64,000 nt of DNA from Pseudomonas sp. SL4(2022) (GTDB lineage Bacteria > Pseudomonadota > Gammaproteobacteria > Pseudomonadales > Pseudomonadaceae). Position 1 is the first letter of the stretch. Each line of letters begins with the position of its first letter. A model generated the notes under the pieces. The model was not told where the DNA came from, made no database searches, and worked only from the letters and a program-made list of their open reading frames with translations. Position numbers and translations under genes: made by a program. Below, one piece after another: positions 50,572 through 60,586 of this stretch. The stretch is from assembly GCF_026625725.1 (NCBI RefSeq), contig NZ_CP113060.1, positions 3,912,001-3,976,000 on the forward strand. Reading direction: 5' to 3'.

Positions 50572-51024
50572 ATGCATTGCTGTGCTGATGCTCTGAGCAG
50601 TGAAATAAAGTGGACAGATTTTTTTGTCTCTAAATCGCCCCTAGGCGATGCCGAGGAATACGCAGAGCGCCGGAGAAAAAGTGCGGGAAAAGTCACCGGT
50701 ACTCCGTTTATCTTCCCGCCATCAAAGAACAACGAGCTCGCAAAGCAGACGTCTGATTTGCATCACCAGTGGCGTCCAGCCCTGAACGCGTTGGGTATCG
50801 GCTACAGGCCGCCATACAACTGCCGTCACACCTATGCGACAATGTGCCTAATGTCCGGAATGAACCCCGCCTTTATCGCTCAGCAACTTGGCCATAGCGT
50901 TCAGATGCTGCTGTCTACGTATGCGCGCTGGCTTAACTCTCGGAACGATTGGGACGAGCTGAATAAGCTTAAAACTGCCCCAAGCGTGGCCCAAGGACAA
51001 AATCAGCCGCCGCTAAGCCCTTGA
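50572..51024 (+). pseudogene. Tyrosine-recombinase (phage integrase) C-terminal remnant
   Basis: A 150-codon frame whose last about 100 residues are the catalytic end of a phage-type integrase: RPPYNCRHTYATMCLMSGM supplies the Arg-His box, AQQLGHSVQMLLSTYARW the second His and the nucleophile Tyr. The N-terminal arm- and core-binding domains, and the first catalytic Arg, are missing, so it cannot be active. Residues before about 35 do not look like integrase, marking a truncation point. It borders the RND pair, supporting lateral entry of the segment. The stop lies 12 bases before ybiT. Confidence 0.85.
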
Positions 51025-51036
51025 TAGGTAAGTATT

Positions 51037-52623
51037 TTGATTTCAACCGCAAATATCACCATGCAATTCGGCGCCAAGCCGCTCTTTGAAAACGTGTCTG
51101 TGAAGTTCAATAACGGCAACCGCTATGGCCTGATCGGTGCCAACGGCTGCGGTAAATCGACCTTCATGAAAATTCTCGGTGGTGATCTGGAACCCTCCGC
51201 AGGTCAGGTGATGCTGGAGCCGAATGTGCGCCTGGGCAAATTGCGCCAGGACCAGTTCGCTTACGAAGAATTCAACGTAATCGACACCGTGATCATGGGC
51301 CATGCCGAGCTGTGGAAGGTCAAGGCCGAGCGTGACCGCATCTATTCGCTGACTGAAATGAGCGAAGAAGACGGTATGAAAGTCGGTGAACTCGAAGGCG
51401 AGTTCGCCGAAATGGATGGCTACACCGCCGAGTCACGGGCTGGCGAGTTGCTGCTGGGCCTGGGTATTCCGCTGGAACAGCATTTCGGCCCGATGAGCGA
51501 AGTGGCCCCTGGTTGGAAACTGCGCGTATTGCTGGCCCAAGCGCTGTTTTCCGACCCGGATGTGCTGCTACTCGACGAGCCAACCAACCACCTGGACATC
51601 AACACCATCCGCTGGCTGGAAAACATCCTCACGGCGCGCAACAGCACCATGATCATCATTTCCCACGACCGCCACTTCCTTAACTCGGTCTGCACCCACA
51701 TGGCCGACCTGGATTACGGCGAGCTGCGCCTGTTCCCAGGCAACTATGACGAGTACATGACCGCTGCGACCCAATCGCGCGAGCAACTGCTGGCCGACAA
51801 TGCCAAGAAGAAGGCACAGATCGCCGAGCTGCAGACCTTCGTCAGCCGCTTCTCGGCAAACGCCTCGAAAGCCAAGCAGGCCACCAGCCGCGCCAAGCAG
51901 ATCGACAAGATCCAGCTGGCCGAGGTCAAACCATCCAGCCGCGTCAGCCCGTTTATCCGCTTCGATCAGAATAAGAAACTGCATCGCCAGGCGGTAACCC
52001 TCGACAAGCTGTCGAAGGCATTCGACGACAAGGTGTTGTTCAAGAATTTCAGCTTCACCATCGAAGCCGGCGAGCGCGTGGCGATCATCGGCCCTAACGG
52101 CATCGGTAAGACCACCCTGCTGCGCACCCTGGTCGGTGAAATGACCCCGGACGCCGGCACGGTAAAATGGACCGACAGTGCCGAACTGGGCTACTACGCC
52201 CAGGACCACGCCCACGATTTCGAAGCCGATGACACCCTCTTTGAGTGGATGGGCCAGTGGACCCAGGGCGAGCAGAACATTCGCGCTGCACTGGGCCGCA
52301 TGCTGTTCTCCTCCGATGAAATCCAGAAGTCGGTCAAGGTGTTGTCCGGTGGTGAGCAAGGCCGCATGCTGTTCGGCAAACTGGCCTGCCAGAAGCCCAA
52401 CGTGCTGCTGATGGACGAACCGACCAACCACCTCGACATGGAATCCATCGAGGCGCTCAACCTGGCACTGGAAAACTACCCGGGCACGCTGATCTTCGTC
52501 AGTCACGACCGCGAGTTCGTCAGCTCCCTGGCCACGCGCATCATCGAGCTGTCGGACAACGGCGTGACCGACTTCAGCGGCAGCTATGACGACTACCTGC
52601 GCAGCCAGGGTGTGATCGTCTGA
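51037..52623 (+). CDS. ybiT: ABC-F family ATPase YbiT
   Basis: A 528-residue ribosome-associated ABC-F protein with two ATP-binding domains and no membrane part. Walker A sites [10 protein letters not shown] (first domain) and [10 protein letters not shown] (second); signatures and Walker [13 protein letters not shown] and [12 protein letters not shown]. It is co-linear with E. coli YbiT throughout ([16 protein letters not shown]). The start is TTG at 51037; the next in-frame ATG at 51061 would lose the first strand. It follows an integrase remnant by 12 bases, so its promoter probably lies within foreign DNA or near the junction. Confidence 0.94.
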   Translation: MISTANITMQFGAKPLFENVSVKFNNGNRYGLIGANGCGKSTFMKILGGDLEPSAGQVMLEPNVRLGKLRQDQFAYEEFNVIDTVIMGHAELWKVKAERDRIYSLTEMSEEDGMKVGELEGEFAEMDGYTAESRAGELLLGLGIPLEQHFGPMSEVAPGWKLRVLLAQALFSDPDVLLLDEPTNHLDINTIRWLENILTARNSTMIIISHDRHFLNSVCTHMADLDYGELRLFPGNYDEYMTAATQSREQLLADNAKKKAQIAELQTFVSRFSANASKAKQATSRAKQIDKIQLAEVKPSSRVSPFIRFDQNKKLHRQAVTLDKLSKAFDDKVLFKNFSFTIEAGERVAIIGPNGIGKTTLLRTLVGEMTPDAGTVKWTDSAELGYYAQDHAHDFEADDTLFEWMGQWTQGEQNIRAALGRMLFSSDEIQKSVKVLSGGEQGRMLFGKLACQKPNVLLMDEPTNHLDMESIEALNLALENYPGTLIFVSHDREFVSSLATRIIELSDNGVTDFSGSYDDYLRSQGVIV

Positions 52624-52638
52624 CCCTTGCGCTATCGG

Positions 52639-52677
52639 CAAACAAAAAGCCCGCTCATTGAGCGGGCTTTTTGTTTG
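52639..52677. terminator. Bidirectional terminator between ybiT and cysS
   Basis: A perfect 39-bp palindrome: 19-bp arms around a single central base. The core stem GCCCGCTCA / TGAGCGGGC is flanked by A5 and T5, so it stops transcription from both convergent genes. Confidence 0.92.
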
Positions 52678-52697
52678 CCTCAGGAAGGCTCAGCGAC

Positions 52698-54080
52698 TCA
52701 ATCAGCCAGGCGCCAGGTAGTACCGCCCTTGCCGTCTTCCAGTACTACGCCCATGGCGGTGAGCTGATCGCGAATACGATCGGACTCGCCCCAGTTCTTC
52801 TCGGTGCGGGCCTGCAGACGCGCAGCGATCAATGCCTCCACCTCGGCCGCATCGACCTTACCGGTAGCACCGGCCTGCAGAAAGGCTTCAGGCTCCAGCT
52901 GCAACACACCCAGCACTCCAGCCAGCTCCTTCAAGCGCGCGGCCAGACCAGCAGCAGCCTGCACATCGCTTTCACGCAGACGGTTGATCTCGCGGGCCAG
53001 CTCGAACAACACCGCGCAGGCTTCCGGCGAGTTGAAGTCATCATCCATCGCTGCCGCAAAGCGCTCGACAAAAGCTTCGCCACCCGCCGGTGTAGCATCA
53101 GGCAGGCCCTTGAGTGCGTTATAGAAGCGCTCCAGCGCACCTTTGGCTTCGCGCAGGCTGTCTTCGGAATAGTTGATCGGGCTGCGGTAGTGGCTGGACA
53201 CCAGCAGGTAGCGCACCACTTCCGGGTGATACTTCTCCAGCACCTCACGAATGGTGAAGAAGTTGCCCAGGCTCTTGGACATCTTCTCGCCGTCCACGCG
53301 CACCGCGCCGGCATGCATCCAGGCATTGGCGTAGAGCTTGCCAGTAGCCGCCTCGCTCTGAGCGATCTCGTTTTCGTGGTGCGGGAATACCAGATCCGGT
53401 CCGCCACCGTGAATATCGAAAGTCTCGCCCAGGCAGCAGGTCGACATCACCGAGCACTCGATATGCCAGCCCGGACGGCCGGCACCCCAAGGCGATTCCC
53501 AGCTTGGTTCGCCGGGTTTGACGCCTTTCCACAGGACGAAATCCAGCGGGTCCTGCTTGGCTTCGTCGACTTCAATGCGCGCACCGATCTTCAGGTCTTC
53601 AATCTTCTTGCGCGACAGCTTGCCGTATCCGACAAACTTGCCCACCCGGTAGTACACATCACCATTGCCAGGCGCATAGGCATACCCCTTGTCGATCAGC
53701 GTCTGAATCATTGCGTGCATACCGGCGATATGCCCGGTGGCACGCGGCTCCTGATCGGGACGCAGCACATTCAGCCGCGCCTCGTCTTCGTGCATGGCCG
53801 CGATCATACGTTCAACCAGCGCTTCAAACGGTTCGCCGTTCTCATTGGCGCGCTTGATGATCTTGTCGTCAATGTCGGTGATATTGCGCACGTAGGTCAC
53901 TTCATAGCCACGGTGGCGCAGCCAGCGAGTCACCACATCAAACGCCACCATCACCCGCGCGTGACCGATATGACAGAAGTCGTAAACCGTCATGCCGCAC
54001 ACATACATGCGCACCTGGTTACCCACCAGCGGTTTAAAGACGTCTTTGCTTTTGGTCAGCGTGTTGTAGATCGAGAGCAT
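52698..54080 (-). CDS. cysS: Cysteinyl-tRNA synthetase
   Basis: Class I synthetase, 460 residues. The zinc ligands include Cys in [17 protein letters not shown] (HIGH motif, about residues 28-44) and in [10 protein letters not shown] with the following [11 protein letters not shown]is; KMSKSLGN is the KMSKS loop. The start is the ATG at 54080 ([15 protein letters not shown]) with AAGGAA upstream; an upstream GTG frame is not family-like. It lies 62 bases downstream of glnS, a common synthetase pair in Pseudomonas. Confidence 0.97.
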   Translation of the reverse strand: MLSIYNTLTKSKDVFKPLVGNQVRMYVCGMTVYDFCHIGHARVMVAFDVVTRWLRHRGYEVTYVRNITDIDDKIIKRANENGEPFEALVERMIAAMHEDEARLNVLRPDQEPRATGHIAGMHAMIQTLIDKGYAYAPGNGDVYYRVGKFVGYGKLSRKKIEDLKIGARIEVDEAKQDPLDFVLWKGVKPGEPSWESPWGAGRPGWHIECSVMSTCCLGETFDIHGGGPDLVFPHHENEIAQSEAATGKLYANAWMHAGAVRVDGEKMSKSLGNFFTIREVLEKYHPEVVRYLLVSSHYRSPINYSEDSLREAKGALERFYNALKGLPDATPAGGEAFVERFAAAMDDDFNSPEACAVLFELAREINRLRESDVQAAAGLAARLKELAGVLGVLQLEPEAFLQAGATGKVDAAEVEALIAARLQARTEKNWGESDRIRDQLTAMGVVLEDGKGGTTWRLAD

Positions 54081-54142
54081 CGGGGTTCCTTGGAAAACCA
54101 CGGGCCAGTGCGCTGGCCCGGTCTATGACGCGTCCGGCTTGA

Positions 54143-55807
54143 TTAAGCCCAGGAATCGCGCAGCGTTACGGTACGGTTGAAGACGGGTGCACCTGGCTTG
54201 CTGTCCTTAATGTCGGCACAGAAGTAGCCTTCGCGCTCAAACTGGAAGCGCTCTTCCGGTGCAGCCTCAGCCAGGGATGGCTCGGCACGACAACCCTTGA
54301 GCACCACCAGTGAATCCGGGTTGATGTTGTCGAGGAAGCTGCCGCCCTCTTCGTCCTTCTCCGGATTGGCGGAGCGGAACAGGCGGTCGTACAGGCGCAC
54401 TTCGCACTCAACGCTTTCAGCCGCTGGCACCCAGTGAATCACGCCTTTGACCTTGCGGCCTTCCGGGTTTTTGCCCAGGGTGTTTTCGTCGTAGCTGCAG
54501 CGCAGTTCGACAATATTGCCGTCGGCATCCTTGATCGCCTCATCGGCGCGAATCACGTAGCTGCCGCGCAGTCGCACTTCGCCGCCCGGAATCAGGCGTT
54601 TGAAGCCGGCCGGCGGGACTTCTTCGAAGTCGCTGGCATCGATATAGATTTCGCGGCTGAACGGCAATACACGCACGCCCATGTCCTGCTTGGGGTGGCG
54701 CGCCAGCTCTAAGTTCTCGACCTGGCCTTCCGGGTAGTTGGTGATCACTACTTTTAGCGGTTTCAGCACGCACATGGCGCGTGCTGCATTGGCGTCCAGG
54801 TCATCACGAATGGTGAACTCCAGCATGCCAATATCGACCACGCCGCCAGCGCGGTTGACACCAATCATGTCGCAGAAGGCGCGGATCGACGCCGGGGTGT
54901 AGCCGCGACGGCGGAAGCCCGACAGGGTCGACATGCGCGGGTCGTCCCAACCATTGACGTGCTTCTCGTCAACCAACTGCTTGAGCTTGCGCTTGCTGGT
55001 GATGGTGTAATTGAGGTTCAAGCGCGCAAATTCGTACTGACGCGGCTGCGCCGGCACCGGCAATTGCGCCAGGAACCACTCATACAGCGGACGGTGATCC
55101 TCAAACTCCAGGGTGCAGATCGAGTGAGTGATGCCTTCGATGGCGTCCGATTGACCGTGGGTGAAGTCATAGCTCGGGTAGATGCACCATTGGTCACCGG
55201 TCTGGTGGTGGTGAGCATGACGAATGCGATAGAGGATCGGGTCACGCAGGTTGATGTTCGGCGAGGCCATGTCGATTTTCGCGCGCAGCGAACGAGCGCC
55301 ATCGGCGAACTCGCCCGCTTTCATACGGGCGAACAGATCAAGGTTTTCCTCGACGCTGCGCTCTCGGAACGGGCTGTTCTTGCCCGGCTCGGTGAGGTTA
55401 CCGCGGTAAGCGCGCATTTCTTCTGCGTTCAGGTCGCAGACAAAGGCCTTACCCGCCTTGATCAGTTGGATGGCCCAGGCATGCAGCTGGTCGAAATAGT
55501 TGGAGGCATAACGCTCCTCGCCCGCCCACTGAAAGCCCAGCCACTGCACGTCGCTCTTGATCGCGTCGATGTATTCCTGGTCTTCCTTGGCCGGGTTGGT
55601 GTCGTCAAAGCGCAGGTTGCACTCGCCACCAAACTCTTTGGCCAGGCCGAAGTTCAGGCAGATCGACTTGGCGTGACCAATATGCAGGTAGCCATTGGGC
55701 TCCGGCGGAAAACGGGTGATGATTTTCGCGTGTTTGCCGGAATCCAGGTCGGCCTGGACGATGGGGCGAAGGAAATTAGCGGCGGCGACGGTTTCTGGCT
55801 TGCTCAT
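54143..55807 (-). CDS. glnS: Glutaminyl-tRNA synthetase
   Basis: Class I synthetase charging tRNA-Gln directly, 554 residues. The ATP site has [20 protein letters not shown] (HIGH, about residues 32-51); the KMSKS-like loop is [11 protein letters not shown]; the C-terminal beta-barrels that read the anticodon are complete. The start ATG at 55807 gives [15 protein letters not shown]. It is followed by cysS. Upstream lies a MITE-like repeat. Confidence 0.97.
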   Translation of the reverse strand: MSKPETVAAANFLRPIVQADLDSGKHAKIITRFPPEPNGYLHIGHAKSICLNFGLAKEFGGECNLRFDDTNPAKEDQEYIDAIKSDVQWLGFQWAGEERYASNYFDQLHAWAIQLIKAGKAFVCDLNAEEMRAYRGNLTEPGKNSPFRERSVEENLDLFARMKAGEFADGARSLRAKIDMASPNINLRDPILYRIRHAHHHQTGDQWCIYPSYDFTHGQSDAIEGITHSICTLEFEDHRPLYEWFLAQLPVPAQPRQYEFARLNLNYTITSKRKLKQLVDEKHVNGWDDPRMSTLSGFRRRGYTPASIRAFCDMIGVNRAGGVVDIGMLEFTIRDDLDANAARAMCVLKPLKVVITNYPEGQVENLELARHPKQDMGVRVLPFSREIYIDASDFEEVPPAGFKRLIPGGEVRLRGSYVIRADEAIKDADGNIVELRCSYDENTLGKNPEGRKVKGVIHWVPAAESVECEVRLYDRLFRSANPEKDEEGGSFLDNINPDSLVVLKGCRAEPSLAEAAPEERFQFEREGYFCADIKDSKPGAPVFNRTVTLRDSWA

Positions 55808-55837
55808 GGGGTCCTTGGCGAGTGCGGGGCACGATTC

Positions 55838-55979
55838 AGAGCCTGTTCACAACCTTGCGAGCTAGAGCTAAACGGTGGCGAAAATAGCCGAGGAAGCGGA
55901 GTTTACGACTGTAAATGAGCATTCCGAGGCGGCTTTCAACGCCATTTAGCCAACGCGCAGTAGGTTGTGGACAGGCTCT
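55838..55979. repeat. MITE-like element between glnS and ppiB
   Basis: About 142 bp with 18-bp terminal inverted repeats, AGAGCCTGTTCACAACCT and its near-complement AGGTTGTGGACAGGCTCT (one mismatch). If the element is taken from GAGCC to GGCTC (55839-55978), TCA flanks both ends as a possible 3-bp target duplication. No reading frame fits inside. I recall very similar repeats scattered in pseudomonad intergenic regions, but copy number cannot be checked here. Parts of the interior are complementary and could fold. Confidence 0.7.
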
Positions 55980-56113
55980 CAGGGTAGGCCGGCTTATACA
56001 AAGCGCTTATCATAGCCGAAGCTGTCAACCCCCTGACAGGCCCAAGAGCCGCCGCAATGCCCTTTGCTGGAAATTCGGCGTCTCACGGATTTATCGACAG
56101 AGCGATTACCTCC

Positions 56114-56608
56114 ATGATCAAGCTGCACACCAACCACGGCGTTATCACCCTCAACCTGTTCGAAGACAAAGCCCCGGAAACCGTGGCCAACTTCAAGCAA
56201 TACGTTAAAGAAGGTCACTACGACAACACCGTTTTCCACCGCGTGATCAGCAACTTCATGATCCAAGGCGGCGGTTTTGAGCCGGGCATGAAGCAGAAAA
56301 CCACCCGTGCCCCGATCAAGAACGAAGCCAACAACGGCGTCGCCAACAAGATCGGCACCGTGGCCATGGCCCGTACCATGGAGCCGCATTCGGCCTCCGC
56401 GCAGTTCTTTATCAACGTTTCCGACAACAGCTTCCTCAATCACAGCGCGCCGACCGTTCAGGGCTGGGGCTATGCGGTGTTCGGTGAAGTGGTGGAAGGC
56501 ATGGACGTGGTCAACGCCATCAAGGCTGTTGCCACCACCAGCAAATCCGGTCACCAGGATGTACCGGTTGATGATGTAGTCATCGAGCGTGCCGAGATCG
56601 TTGAGTGA
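56114..56608 (+). CDS. ppiB: Peptidyl-prolyl cis-trans isomerase B (cytoplasmic cyclophilin)
   Basis: A 164-residue cyclophilin without signal peptide. The active-site blocks [18 protein letters not shown] (Arg and Phe/Met/Gln positions) and [16 protein letters not shown] are canonical. The ATG at 56114 is preferred; an in-frame ATG at 56057 would add an atypical 19 residues. Its stop overlaps the lpxH GTG by four bases, the usual ppiB-lpxH pair. Confidence 0.96.
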   Translation: MIKLHTNHGVITLNLFEDKAPETVANFKQYVKEGHYDNTVFHRVISNFMIQGGGFEPGMKQKTTRAPIKNEANNGVANKIGTVAMARTMEPHSASAQFFINVSDNSFLNHSAPTVQGWGYAVFGEVVEGMDVVNAIKAVATTSKSGHQDVPVDDVVIERAEIVE

Positions 56609-57333
56609 TTCTACTGATCTCCGATCTGCATCTTGAACAGGAGCGCCCGGATATCAGCCGGGCGTTTCTGCATTTTCTTGAAACCCGCGCGATCCAGGCT
56701 CAGGCGCTGTACATCCTGGGTGACTTCTTTGAAGTGTGGATTGGCGACGATGCCATCACCCCTTTCCAGCGCACGATTGCCCAGGCCTTGCGCCAACTCA
56801 GCGAGTGCGGCACACGCATCTACCTGATGCATGGCAATCGCGACTTCATGATCGGCAAAGCGTTCTGCCGCGAAGCAGGCTGCACTCTGCTACCCGACCC
56901 CAGTGTGATCGAACTGAATGGCCAGCGCGTGATGCTGATGCACGGCGACAGCCTGTGCACCCAGGACGTGGGCTACATGAAGCTGCGCCGTTGGCTGCGC
57001 AACCCGCTCTCGCTGTTTATTCTGCGCAATCTGCCCCTGCGCACCCGACAGAAGCTGGCGCGTAAACTGCGCAATGAAAGCCGCACCCAGACGCGGATGA
57101 AAGCCAGCGAAATTGTCGACGTCACCCCGAACGAAGTACCGCGCATCATGGCCGAGCACGGTGTGCGCACACTGATTCACGGCCACACCCATCGCCCGGC
57201 CACCCATGACCTGCAGGTGAACGGCCAGGCGGCGCAACGCATTGTGCTTGGCGACTGGGACAAGCAGGGGTGGGCACTGCAGGTCGACAGCCAAGGCTTG
57301 CGGCAAAGCGCCTTCGATCTTGAACCTGCGTGA
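56605..57333 (+). CDS. lpxH: UDP-2,3-diacylglucosamine diphosphatase
   Basis: Lipid A pathway enzyme, peripheral to the inner membrane, cleaving UDP-2,3-diacylglucosamine to lipid X and UMP. It has 242 residues. The calcineurin-like metal ligands are visible: ISDLHL (Asp and His), [24 protein letters not shown] and HGHTHRP. The start GTG at 56605 overlaps the ppiB stop. Confidence 0.96.
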   Translation: MILLISDLHLEQERPDISRAFLHFLETRAIQAQALYILGDFFEVWIGDDAITPFQRTIAQALRQLSECGTRIYLMHGNRDFMIGKAFCREAGCTLLPDPSVIELNGQRVMLMHGDSLCTQDVGYMKLRRWLRNPLSLFILRNLPLRTRQKLARKLRNESRTQTRMKASEIVDVTPNEVPRIMAEHGVRTLIHGHTHRPATHDLQVNGQAAQRIVLGDWDKQGWALQVDSQGLRQSAFDLEPA

Positions 57334-57432
57334 AACTTTGACGGTGCGCACAAAGCGCTGAGCGCCCCCTCTTGACGGACGATTCGCCGATCATCAGCAT
57401 CGACGCCCTCAAAACGCCATCAGGGACCGATC

Positions 57433-58767
57433 ATGTTGATCAGCAAGGAACACATCCTCAAATATGCCATTGCCCCCGCCGCGCTGGTTGCCGTGGGCTT
57501 TGTCAGCTTCAACAGCGTGTTCTTCTATAACGAAGCCGGTTTCGCCACCCACGTACGCACCATTTTTGGTGAGGAAAAGGTCGTCGATGATGTGGGCTAC
57601 GCGACCAAATGGTTCGGCCGTGCCACCGCCTGGAAAAAAGCCCTCAGCGTGCAATCGGTACTGACCGAAGCCCTGGCCATCGACGACAGCAGTGACAACG
57701 ACTCGCTCGGCGCGACCATTGAAGCCTTCCCTATCGTGTTTCTCGGCAACGTTGACGCCAAAGTCGAGTCTTCTGCGCGCTTCCGCCTGCCTGCGGGTGA
57801 GCAATTCCTGAAAATCGCCCAGGAATATCGCAACCCGGAGAACTTCATCAAAACAGCCCTGGTTCCGGCCATTAAAGAAACACTGCAGGCCACAGCGTCG
57901 CTGATGAGCGCTGACGACTTCTATGCCGGCGCACGCAGCGAGTTCGCCGCTGAGTTTGAAAACCAGCTGAATGACGGCCTGTACCTGATCAAACGCAAGG
58001 AAGTGCGTGGTCCGCGTGGCCACCAGCCTACTCAAACCGCAATCCTGCAGGCCGGTACCGAACAGGGCGTGTTCGGCGACAACAACGCCAGTCAGTTCGT
58101 CACCGAGAAGGTCATGGACAGCAAAGGCATCCCAGTCCGCAAGCAGCAGCAGTTCCGCAAATACGGTGTGGAAGTGGTGGAGGCGCGCATCACCAACGTT
58201 GACCCCAACCCGCAGTACAAGCAGCGCATGGTAAAGGTGCAGCAAGCCCTGGCTGAGCTGGCCGTGGCGCGGCAGAACCGCCTGAAGGAAGAAGAAGAGA
58301 AGCTGCTGGTAACTGCCCGCGGTGAAAAGGAAGTGGAAGCGCGCCGCCAGGAAACCCTGCGCGACCAGATTGAACGCACCACCCAGGCAGAAACCGAGAA
58401 GCAACTGGCGATCATCAACGCCGAGCGGGAAAAAGGCCGCGCCGAAATCGAGAAACAAACCGCCGAACTGCTGCGCGACAAGGCCGCCATCACCGCCGAC
58501 GCCACCAAGATCACCGCCGACGCTGAAGCCCATGCCCGCGAAGCGGTGATCAAGGCGGACGGCGCGCTGCAACCCAAACTGGATGCATTGATCGCGATCA
58601 ACAAGGTCTGGGCCGAAGCGGCTGCTCAAGCACCGGTTCCGAGCGTGATGATGGGCGGCGGTAGCGATGGCGCCAGCAGCCGCCAGGATGAAATCAGCCA
58701 GCTGATGGGAGTGCTGGCGACCAAGGCCGCGCGCGACCTGTCGCTGGATCTGAAAGTACAGCAGTAA
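57433..58767 (+). CDS. SPFH/Band 7 domain membrane protein
   Basis: 444 residues. One N-terminal membrane helix (AIAPAALVAVGFVSFNSVFF, about residues 11-30), an SPFH domain (about 50-250), then a long charged coiled coil (residues 265-390; RQNRLKEEEEKLLVTARGEK) and a short tail with MMGGGSDG. Flotillin/stomatin-like proteins form membrane oligomers and often scaffold proteases; the job of this one is unknown. The coiled coil's rhythm is typical. It is monocistronic: about 100 bases follow lpxH and a terminator follows it. Confidence 0.85.
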   Translation: MLISKEHILKYAIAPAALVAVGFVSFNSVFFYNEAGFATHVRTIFGEEKVVDDVGYATKWFGRATAWKKALSVQSVLTEALAIDDSSDNDSLGATIEAFPIVFLGNVDAKVESSARFRLPAGEQFLKIAQEYRNPENFIKTALVPAIKETLQATASLMSADDFYAGARSEFAAEFENQLNDGLYLIKRKEVRGPRGHQPTQTAILQAGTEQGVFGDNNASQFVTEKVMDSKGIPVRKQQQFRKYGVEVVEARITNVDPNPQYKQRMVKVQQALAELAVARQNRLKEEEEKLLVTARGEKEVEARRQETLRDQIERTTQAETEKQLAIINAEREKGRAEIEKQTAELLRDKAAITADATKITADAEAHAREAVIKADGALQPKLDALIAINKVWAEAAAQAPVPSVMMGGGSDGASSRQDEISQLMGVLATKAARDLSLDLKVQQ

Positions 58768-58788
58768 ACAACACACCCTCGCCCACCC

Positions 58789-58815
58789 AAAAAGCGCCCG
58801 ATTGGGCGCTTTTTG
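58789..58815. terminator. Bidirectional terminator between SPFH gene and miaE
   Basis: An 11-bp stem AAAAAGCGCCC / GGGCGCTTTTT with a GATT tetraloop-like centre. It lies directly before the miaE stop at 58818. Confidence 0.92.
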
Positions 58816-58817
58816 CT

Positions 58818-59423
58818 TTAGCGCGGCGGCACACCGCTGTGAAAGCGAAACTCGGTGTCCGGCGACTCGATCAGTTCACGCTCCACCGCCCTCACCCGTT
58901 CAATCGCCTGATCAACATCACGGGCATCGCCGTATTGGTAAGCCAGCTTCAGATAATTTTGAAAATGCCGCGCTTCGCTTTTCAGCAAACCGAAGTAGAA
59001 CTTACCCAACTCTTCATCCAGATGCGGCACCAGAGCCTCGAAACGCTCGCAGCTACGCGCCTCGATAAACGCACCGACCACCAGGGTATCCACCAGCTTA
59101 TGCGGCTCGTGGGTGCGCACCACTTTGCGCAGCCCCGAGGCGTAACGGGCCGCCGACACCGGGCGCAGGCCGATCTTGCGGCGCTTCATGATGCGCAACA
59201 CCTGCTCGTGATGCACCAGCTCCTCACGGGCCAGGCGCGACATGGCGTTGAGCAGGTCAACATAGGTGCTGTACTTGGCCATTAAACTCAACGCCGTGCT
59301 GGCGGCCTTGAACTCGCAGTTCTTGTGGTCAATCAGCAGCGTCTGCTGATCAGCCAAGGCGGCGGTGATCCAGGCATCCGGCGTGCGGCAACCGAGAAAT
59401 TCGTGAATCTCCGGTAAGTTCAT
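58818..59423 (-). CDS. miaE: tRNA-(ms2io6A)-hydroxylase
   Basis: Di-iron monooxygenase that hydroxylates the isopentenyl group of ms2i6A37 in tRNA. It has 201 residues. Ferritin-like carboxylate/His ligands are visible in REELVHHEQVLRIMKRR, IEARSCERFEAL and KSEARHFQNYLKL. The start is the ATG at 59423 (MNLPEIHEFLGC); a GTG eight codons upstream is less likely. Requires MiaA and MiaB, not encoded in this window. Confidence 0.94.
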   Translation of the reverse strand: MNLPEIHEFLGCRTPDAWITAALADQQTLLIDHKNCEFKAASTALSLMAKYSTYVDLLNAMSRLAREELVHHEQVLRIMKRRKIGLRPVSAARYASGLRKVVRTHEPHKLVDTLVVGAFIEARSCERFEALVPHLDEELGKFYFGLLKSEARHFQNYLKLAYQYGDARDVDQAIERVRAVERELIESPDTEFRFHSGVPPR

Positions 59424-59666
59424 GACGGGACACCCACTACCGGACAAAGCGCGGCCTGAAGTGCAAAACAGCGTAGCAATTCGTCGATTTCGGCTAACAG
59501 ATACATAAATTCACAAAAATGGGCGGGCTTGAGTGGTGCGGCTAATAGGCGAGCATTATACGAATGAGCGCGCCAACAGCCACTGGATTGACATTGGTCA
59601 AGCACAGGGCAACTGACGGCGATCTATAGTGATAAGCAGTTCAACTGATTGCACATGGAGATGATC

Positions 59667-60530
59667 ATGCAAGCTATACGCAGCATCCTGGTGGTAATGG
59701 AGCCCAATCACGCCGAAGACTTGGCGCTCAAACGCGCCAAGCTAATTGCCGGGGTGACGCAGTCGCACCTGCACTTACTGGTGTGCGACAAAAAGAGTGA
59801 TCACAGCGGCTACCTGCGCGATCTCACTGGCCTGCTCAATAGCGAAGGGTTCAGCGCCTCCGGTCAACAGGCCTGGCATGAAAACCCGCACCAGACCATC
59901 GTCAACGTGCAGCAAGCTGAGGGCTGCGGCCTGGTGATCAAGCAGCACTTCCCCGACAACCCGCTGAAAAAGGCCCTACTGACGCCGGATGACTGGAAAC
60001 TGCTGCGCTACTGCCCAGCTCCGGTGCTGATGGTGAAAACCGATAAACCCTGGGCCGGTAGCGTGATTCTGGCGGCGGTCGATGTTGGCAATGCCGATGG
60101 CGAACACCGCACCTTGCACACCAGCATTGTCAGCCATGGTTTCGACATCGCTGCCCTGGCCAAAGCCGAACTGCATGTGATCAGCGCACACCCGGCGCCC
60201 ATGCTCTCGGCAGCCGACCCAACCTTCCAGCTGCGGGAGACCATCGAAGCGCGCTACCGCGAGCAATGCAAGGCCTTCCAGGCCGAATACGAGATCAGCG
60301 ATGAGCGCCTGCATGTCGCCGAAGGCCCGGCCGATGTACTGATCCCGCACACCGCTCGCGAACTCAATGCGGGGGTCACCGTGATTGGCACCGTGGCACG
60401 AACCGGGCTGTCCGGTGCACTGATCGGCAACACGGCCGAGGTGATTCTCGATTCACTGGAGAGTGACATCCTGGTGCTCAAGCCAGACGACATCATTGCT
60501 CATCTGGAAGACCTGGTCGCCCAACGCTAA
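59667..60530 (+). CDS. Universal stress protein, tandem UspA domains (UspE-like)
   Basis: 287 residues made of two Usp folds (about 1-140 and 145-287). The second repeat has the ATP-binding-type GTVARTGLSGALIGNTAEVI motif (G-x2-G-x9-G-S/T), the first lacks a clear one. Starts MQAIRSILVVMEP. The ATG at 59667 follows GGAG. UspE-like tandem proteins are tied to stress survival and, in Pseudomonas, anaerobic energy stress. Probably monocistronic, ending in a strong terminator. Confidence 0.85.
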   Translation: MQAIRSILVVMEPNHAEDLALKRAKLIAGVTQSHLHLLVCDKKSDHSGYLRDLTGLLNSEGFSASGQQAWHENPHQTIVNVQQAEGCGLVIKQHFPDNPLKKALLTPDDWKLLRYCPAPVLMVKTDKPWAGSVILAAVDVGNADGEHRTLHTSIVSHGFDIAALAKAELHVISAHPAPMLSAADPTFQLRETIEARYREQCKAFQAEYEISDERLHVAEGPADVLIPHTARELNAGVTVIGTVARTGLSGALIGNTAEVILDSLESDILVLKPDDIIAHLEDLVAQR

Positions 60531-60544
60531 GGCCGCCCAGCAAC

Positions 60545-60572
60545 GGAAAAGCCGCCCATTGGCGGCTTTTCC
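60545..60572. terminator. Bidirectional terminator after the Usp gene
   Basis: A 12-bp stem GGAAAAGCCGCC / GGCGGCTTTTCC with a CATT loop, between the Usp gene and the convergent DUF1289 gene. Confidence 0.9.
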
Positions 60573-60586
60573 GTATTACCAGCGGT

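Noticed and set aside
52671..54128. A 485-codon plus-strand frame opposite cysS
   Set aside because: Antisense shadow; the minus strand has complete HIGH and KMSKS motifs.
57409..58776. A 455-codon minus-strand frame opposite the SPFH gene
   Set aside because: Low-complexity hydrophobic/Phe-rich translation made by the coiled-coil codons of the real gene.
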